From: an uncultured Gemmatimonadales bacterium
GTDB taxonomy: Bacteria; Gemmatimonadota; Gemmatimonadetes; JACCXV01; JAHWKZ01
NCBI GenBank assembly: GCA_947259315.1
Contig: CAMYLR010000009.1
Coordinates: 5,628 to 69,627 of the forward strand
Direction of reading: 5' to 3'
DNA length: 64,000 nucleotides
Part shown: one piece after another, positions 59,996 through 64,000 of the stretch
How positions within the stretch are numbered: position 1 is the stretch's first letter
Layout of the letters: each line of letters begins with the position of its first letter
Translations under genes and position numbers: made by a program
Notes under the pieces: model-generated
What the model saw: only the letters and a program-made list of their open reading frames with translations
Database searches by the model: none
Told to the model about the DNA's origin: nothing

Positions 59996-61356
59996 AGCGT
60001 CACCTCCTGAGCCAACAGGTCCTCGGCATCGAGATCCACCGATGCCCGCGCTTCGGGACTGATCAGCGCGCCCGACACATGCGGCTTGCCGAGCATGTAG
60101 CGCTGCGTGAAGGCGGCGATGTCGTCGAGTGTCACGGCCTGCATGTTGGGCACGTACCCGAGGTAGTAATCGAGATCGGCGACGGCCCACCAGTAGCCGA
60201 CCGTGTGGGCCAGCGACGACGCGCGCTCGCGAGCGTAGGTCTGGTTGACCGCGACCTGGTTGCGAGCCGCAGCGAGCTCCTCTTCGGTGATGTAGCCGGG
60301 CTCAGCCATCCTCCCGACCTCGGCCAGAATCGCCCGATGCAGCTCGAGCGCCTTTTCGGGCGTGGTTTGGGCGGTAATCGATATCGGGCCCACGTGCGCC
60401 ATGGTCGAGTACGCGAACCCTGCGTTAAACGCCAACCCGGTATCAACCAGCGCCTTCTGAAACCGGCTGGCCGGGTTTGAGAGGATCGGGATCAGCACGT
60501 CCGCCACGTACGTCGAACCGGGGTCACCGGTAACACTCGGCCCCTGCCAGTCGATCTGGACAGTGACGGTGTTGACGGGTTGTTCGACGACGATAGCTCG
60601 GGTCGCGGCCAGCGGTGGCGGATCCGGGACCGGCGCGGCGAACGGGTCGCCGCCGGCGGGCCAGTCGCCAAACACCTCCTCGCCGAGCGCAAAGCCTTCC
60701 TCGGGGCTGATCGCGCCGGAGAGGATCAACGCCGTGTTGTTCGGAACGTAGAACCGCTCCTGGATCGTTCGCATCTTCTCTGGCGGCGTCGTACTGAGAA
60801 CCTCACGATCCCCGATCACGTTTTTGCGCGACCAATACTCCGGCGACCATAGCAGCGTGTCGATGGCGCGGCCGAAATGGAAGAACGGATTCGACTCGGC
60901 GCGATCGTACTCGCCGAGCACAACCGGGCGCTCGCGCACCAGCTCTTCCTCGAGGAATAGTGGATACCGGATGGCGTCCTCCATGAACTGCAGCGCGGGT
61001 CGGAGGCTGTCGACGCCAACCGTGATGAAGTAGTTGACCCGCTCGCCCGAGGTAGTGCCGTTCCAGGCCGCGCCGAGCTCGTTCAGCCGCTCCAGGTACG
61101 CTTCCTGGTTGGGTATCGTGCGATTGGCCTTGAAGAACATGTGTTCGTAGAGGTGAGACAAACCGTCGTACTCCGGCGTCTCGGTGTAGGCGCCGTTCTT
61201 GACATCCAGCTCAATCGTCACCAACGGCACCGAGCGGTTCTCGATGACGATCACTTCTAGACCGTTGTCGAGTGTCTTGCTGTCGATCGGCAGCGCGGTC
61301 TGGCCGAACAGCGGCGCGGTCCAGACGATCGCTGCGACCGCGAGTAACGTTCGCAT
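59992..61356 (-). CDS. M16-family zinc peptidase, catalytic subunit
   Basis: 454 residues from ATG 61356, with GGGAGG upstream. Signal peptide to LFGQ. The inverted zinc motif is HLYEH (H68, E71, H72), and the distal Glu lies in VVLGEYDRAESNP. It would degrade or process periplasmic peptides in a clam-shell with the next gene product. The two genes overlap by 4 bp. Confidence 0.9.
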   Translation of the reverse strand: MRTLLAVAAIVWTAPLFGQTALPIDSKTLDNGLEVIVIENRSVPLVTIELDVKNGAYTETPEYDGLSHLYEHMFFKANRTIPNQEAYLERLNELGAAWNGTTSGERVNYFITVGVDSLRPALQFMEDAIRYPLFLEEELVRERPVVLGEYDRAESNPFFHFGRAIDTLLWSPEYWSRKNVIGDREVLSTTPPEKMRTIQERFYVPNNTALILSGAISPEEGFALGEEVFGDWPAGGDPFAAPVPDPPPLAATRAIVVEQPVNTVTVQIDWQGPSVTGDPGSTYVADVLIPILSNPASRFQKALVDTGLAFNAGFAYSTMAHVGPISITAQTTPEKALELHRAILAEVGRMAEPGYITEEELAAARNQVAVNQTYARERASSLAHTVGYWWAVADLDYYLGYVPNMQAVTLDDIAAFTQRYMLGKPHVSGALISPEARASVDLDAEDLLAQEVTL

Positions 61357-61440
61357 CGGACCTCCCTTATGTGATGGCTGCACCAGTATCTGGAAAAACG
61401 AGGCTTGCGCGCCGGTTGTTCAAGTTACCGGCAACAAAAC

Positions 61441-61468
61441 GGGGCCGCCCGACTCGTCGGGCAGCCCC
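61441..61468 (-). terminator. intrinsic-type terminator after the glycine-zipper gene
   Basis: GGGGC-GCCCGA pairs with TCGGGC-GCCCC (11 pairs with one internal C/A mismatch) around a CTCG loop. Read on the minus strand it is followed by GTTTTGTT. It lies 25 bp after the stop of the gene at 61493 and before the M16 promoter region, so it isolates the two transcripts. Confidence 0.65.
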
Positions 61469-61492
61469 TTCAAAAACGAGTTCCGATGACCC

Positions 61493-62302
61493 CTACAAGC
61501 CGACCGGGCTGTTTGTGACCCAAACCAAGCCGGTGCCCGATTCGACCGCTACCTCATAGTCCCCACGTGCCTGTCCGACCCCGGCACCGCCGGCGCCACC
61601 GATGACACCGCCAATGACCGCGCCCTTCTTGCCGCCGATGATCCCGCCGATCACGGCGCCGCTACCCGCCCCGATCGCTGTTTCCTTGGTCGGAAAACCG
61701 CTGTCTCGATAGCTCTCCCCAGCGGCGACCGGGTCGGCTGCGATGGCCCGCGAGCCGGAGCTCGTCTCGACCGTGCGCGCCTCCAGTGTCATCGAACCGT
61801 ACCCGTCGTTGCGGTCGCCTTCGTCGATCGCGGCGATTACACCTCTCACTGTGGCCCCGCTCGGGATGACGACATACCCATTGATGAGAACGTCCTCATT
61901 GACCCGTGCGGTCCACTCCTGACCAACTTCATTGTTCTCGGAATCGATTCGTGACAGCAGAGTCGTCGGAATCCGCGTGCCCGCTGGAATCGCGGTCGGC
62001 GCCGCTGGCCGCACCTCCGCAGGCGGGGCCTCCGGCTCCGCTGCCGGGGGTGGTGGGGGCGGGGGCGTCTCGCGGACGATGACGGTGCGCGTGATGACCT
62101 GAGGCTCGGGCTCGGGCTCCTCGACGAAGTCGACCTCTTCCTCGGTCGGCTCGGCGTCGCCAAGCGCGATCGGGCCCTGCGCCTCGACGACGATCGGTAG
62201 ATCCGGGTCCACTTGCTCGCCCTCTCGGTTGCACCCCAGCGCGACCAGCCCGGCGAGCGCCACGAGCACCATTGGATATGATCGGTAGACGCTAGAGCGC
62301 AT
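61493..62302 (-). CDS. glycine-zipper lipoprotein with a Pro-rich linker
   Basis: 269 residues with a strong GAGGAGG before the ATG. The lipobox is LVALGC. An acidic and then Pro-rich linker (about 45-100, with PPPPPPP) leads to a beta domain (SRIDSENNEVGQEWTARV, VVIPSGATVRGVIAAID). The final part is a Gly-zipper, IGAGSGAVIGGIIGGKKGA with VIGGVIGGAGGAG, which inserts in the outer membrane in related proteins. It resembles SlyB/Pcp-like envelope-integrity lipoproteins. Confidence 0.75.
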   Translation of the reverse strand: MRSSVYRSYPMVLVALAGLVALGCNREGEQVDPDLPIVVEAQGPIALGDAEPTEEEVDFVEEPEPEPQVITRTVIVRETPPPPPPPAAEPEAPPAEVRPAAPTAIPAGTRIPTTLLSRIDSENNEVGQEWTARVNEDVLINGYVVIPSGATVRGVIAAIDEGDRNDGYGSMTLEARTVETSSGSRAIAADPVAAGESYRDSGFPTKETAIGAGSGAVIGGIIGGKKGAVIGGVIGGAGGAGVGQARGDYEVAVESGTGLVWVTNSPVGL

Positions 62303-62471
62303 GATATCCTCCTCTTAGAATCCGCCTCATTTAAGACCGCTACCGATGTAATAGCAGCCCGACTTCTGTTTTGTTCCGCCCCACTTGAAAGGCTCAAACG
62401 TCCTCCCGATTGGACACCACCGAGGACGCTGGGATTCCCACTCCCGCGGGGCTGCGATATAGGTTGTCGAC

Positions 62472-63470
62472 GTGCCGACTGTGCAGCGACTCGCGGTGCT
62501 CACCAGTGGTGGAGATGCTCCCGGCATGAACGCCGCCATTCGAGCGGTCGTCCGGGCCGGGACCCGGGCCGGGTGGGACGTGATTGGCTTTCGCCGCGGT
62601 TACTCCGGGCTCATCGACGACGTCGCGATCGATCTCGATGCGCGCGCGGTAGCCAACATCCTGCAACGCGGCGGATCGATCCTCGACACCGCCCGAGAAG
62701 ATCGGTTCCACGACCCCGCAGCGCGGGAGCGGGCGCGCAGTGTACTCACCAATCGCGGGTGCATGGCGCTGATCACGATCGGAGGCAACGGAACGCAAAC
62801 CGGTGCTTCCAAGCTGCAATCGGTATGGAACGGCGCTGTTATCGGAATCCCCTCCACGATCGACAACGACCTCGGCGGCACCGACCGGTCGATTGGGTTC
62901 GACACCGCATGCAACACCGCGCTCGAAGCGATCGACCGCATTCGCGATTCCGCCAACACTCTGGACCGCCTCTTCCTCGTCGAGGTCATGGGGCGTCACT
63001 GCGGCTTCATCGCGCTCGACGTAGCGATAGGCGGAGGTGCGGAGGCGGTGCTCCTCCCAGAAGTTCCTTTCGACTGTGACGCGCTGGCCCAGATCGTCCA
63101 GGGCAACTACGAGCGGGGCAAGCTGTCGTGCATCATCGTGGTCGCCGAAGGCGCCTTCCCCGGTGGAGCGAGGGGTGTACTGGACGAGATGGATGCGAGA
63201 GGAGTTTCGCTCGAAGCCGCACAGGGTGCCGGGGCGCGGGTCACGATCCTGGGCCACATTCAGCGGGGTGGCAACCCTACCGTTCGCGACCGCGTGCTGG
63301 CGAGCAGACTCAGCGTGGCGGCCGTTGATGCTGCAGCGTGTGGTCGAAGAAACCTGCTCGTCGGTGTGAGCTCACGATCGATCTGTGAAACAGGATTTGC
63401 AGAAGCGCTAATGGAAAAACGTGAAATCGACCCGACACAACTTGCGCTCGTCAATACACTGGCCGGATAA
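62472..63470 (+). CDS. pfkA: 6-phosphofructokinase
   Basis: 332 residues from GTG 62472. Conserved blocks are LTSGGDAPGMNAAIRAVV, IPSTIDNDLGGTD with the catalytic Asp, VMGRHCGFIAL and GHIQRGGNPTVRDRVLAS. The nucleotide/Mg position normally GGDGS (ATP type) or GGDDT (PPi type) reads IGGNGTQTG, with Asn for the Mg-binding Asp. The Gly at the next position is the ATP-type residue. Activity and phosphoryl donor should be tested. It is divergent from the lipoprotein gene. Confidence 0.92.
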   Translation: MPTVQRLAVLTSGGDAPGMNAAIRAVVRAGTRAGWDVIGFRRGYSGLIDDVAIDLDARAVANILQRGGSILDTAREDRFHDPAARERARSVLTNRGCMALITIGGNGTQTGASKLQSVWNGAVIGIPSTIDNDLGGTDRSIGFDTACNTALEAIDRIRDSANTLDRLFLVEVMGRHCGFIALDVAIGGGAEAVLLPEVPFDCDALAQIVQGNYERGKLSCIIVVAEGAFPGGARGVLDEMDARGVSLEAAQGAGARVTILGHIQRGGNPTVRDRVLASRLSVAAVDAAACGRRNLLVGVSSRSICETGFAEALMEKREIDPTQLALVNTLAG

Positions 63471-63626
63471 AAAGAAGTTTTCGCGAACAACAGATCGAAA
63501 AACAACCAGAAAACTCGTCCAAAAAAACTTTCGACAAGTATTGCGAAAAAACAGTGCGTTGTGATAGACTTTTTTTGTCGCGCGGTCTTAACGATCGCAG
63601 TGGACTGAGCTCAGGAGGAAAAACGT

Positions 63627-64000
63627 ATGGCTGCTGCAGCCAGAAAAAGAAAGTCGACCAGAAAAAGAAAGAAGGCTACGCGAAAGCGCAAGGCCCCTAG
63701 AAAGAGAAAGAAGAAGGCCACGCGCAAGCGCAAGGCTACGAGAAAGAGAAAGGTAACGAGGAAGAAGAAGGCCACTCGGAAGAGAAAGAAGAAGGCCACT
63801 CGGAAGAGGAAGAAGAAGGCCACTCGGAAGAGAAAGAAGAAGGCCACTCGGAAGAGAAAGAGAAAGGCTCCTCGGAAGAGGAAGAAGAAGGCCACTCGGA
63901 AGAGAAAGAAGAAGGCCACTCGGAAGAGAAAGAAGAAGGCCACTCGGAAGAGGAAGAAGAAGGCCACTCGGAAGAGGAAGAAGAAGGCCACTCGGAAGAG
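63627..64000 (+). CDS. Lys/Arg-rich histone H1-like protein, 3' end outside the window
   Basis: From ATG 63627, with AGGAGG at 63613-63618, the frame encodes MAAAARKRKSTRKRKK and then an almost pure Lys/Arg/Ala/Thr chain, running off the window. The repeat unit is KKKATRKR. It should bind DNA or RNA like bacterial histone H1-type (HctB/AlgP-like) proteins and compact the nucleoid. The 156-bp upstream region is strikingly AT-rich compared with the rest. The opposite-strand Phe-rich frame here is a shadow. Confidence 0.8.
   Translation, partial: MAAAARKRKSTRKRKKATRKRKAPRKRKKKATRKRKATRKRKVTRKKKATRKRKKKATRKRKKKATRKRKKKATRKRKRKAPRKRKKKATRKRKKKATRKRKKKATRKRKKKATRKRKKKATRK
63765..64000 (+). repeat. 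24-bp coding tandem repeat, ten copies to the window edge
   Basis: The landmark GCCACT recurs exactly every 24 bp at 63771, 63795, 63819, 63843, (63867 as GCTCCT), 63891, 63915, 63939, 63963 and 63987. Copies differ only by A/G at silent positions of Arg/Lys codons, so repeat-number change by slippage is likely. The repeat continues beyond the window. Confidence 0.9.

Noticed and set aside
63611-63991. Phe/Leu-rich minus-strand frame (FFFLFRVA repeats) that looks like a membrane protein
   Set aside because: It is the complement of the Lys/Arg repeat gene, which has a perfect AGGAGG and ATG on the plus strand.
63765-64000. Regular 24-bp repeats resembling a CRISPR array
   Set aside because: There are no unique spacers; the units are contiguous and in frame, encoding KKKATRKR.

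Overview
The window is about 64 kb of GC-rich bacterial chromosome with no transposases, phage genes, tRNA or rRNA genes or CRISPR arrays that I can see. Lipoprotein signals, outer-membrane beta-barrels, TolC/CusBA efflux, a GWxTD-type protein, paired M16 peptidases, many Spy/LTXXQ-like proteins and a Lys/Arg-rich histone-like gene point to a diderm. Gemmatimonadota or a neighbouring phylum is my best guess, from gene style only and without a phylogeny.

Layout. 0-8 kb: a 5'-truncated M2/M3-like peptidase, then a minus-strand group (methyltransferase, Vgb-like propeller lipoprotein, GMC oxidoreductase, aldo/keto reductase, tryptophanase). 8.1-8.6 kb: a PCYCGC-motif lipoprotein whose reading frame crosses an in-frame TGA in a UxxC context, with a SECIS-like hairpin behind it; this is a strong selenoprotein candidate. 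8.8-14 kb: a plus-strand respiratory and envelope cluster (metal-binding lipoprotein, porin, two c-type cytochromes, cytochrome b) ending in a truncated CDF transporter. 14-20 kb: an M50 protease, RND/MMPL, LolA-like and outer-membrane protein operon. 20-33.6 kb: a CusRS-like two-component system, a Spy-YHS-YHS-patatin-CopA operon and a divergent TolC-CusB-CusA-PII-SHOCT operon. 33.6-40.5 kb: a complete histidine operon behind a histidine attenuator, with a hisC-hisB fusion. 40.5-49 kb: an accessory island of small redox and metal genes (flavoprotein remnant, HMA protein, isoprenylcysteine-methyltransferase-like protein, Rieske, lycopene-cyclase-like protein, RnfA+RnfE only, DUF5676, a His-rich microprotein, two DUF1573 lipoproteins, a CcdA/DsbD-like protein, a lone NuoA). 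49-54 kb: a lipoprotein, a GWxTD-type protein and thiC under a TPP riboswitch. 53.7-58.7 kb: two ECF sigma, anti-sigma and Spy-like modules. 58.7-64 kb: an M16 pair, a glycine-zipper lipoprotein, pfkA and a repeat-built histone-like gene cut by the window end.

The most unusual regulatory structure is a promoter module found at eight places. It has three TTCA-type half-sites exactly 11 bp apart, the last one starting 15 bp before a TACCCT-like -10 box, with no normal -35 box. It lies upstream of the CusBA operon, the Spy-YHS-CopA operon, the M50/RND operon and five transcription units of the 40.5-49 kb island, and so probably defines the regulon of the OmpR-family regulator at 19994-20674. This ties copper efflux to Rieske, Rnf, DUF1573, CcdA and lycopene-cyclase-like genes in one envelope metal/redox response.
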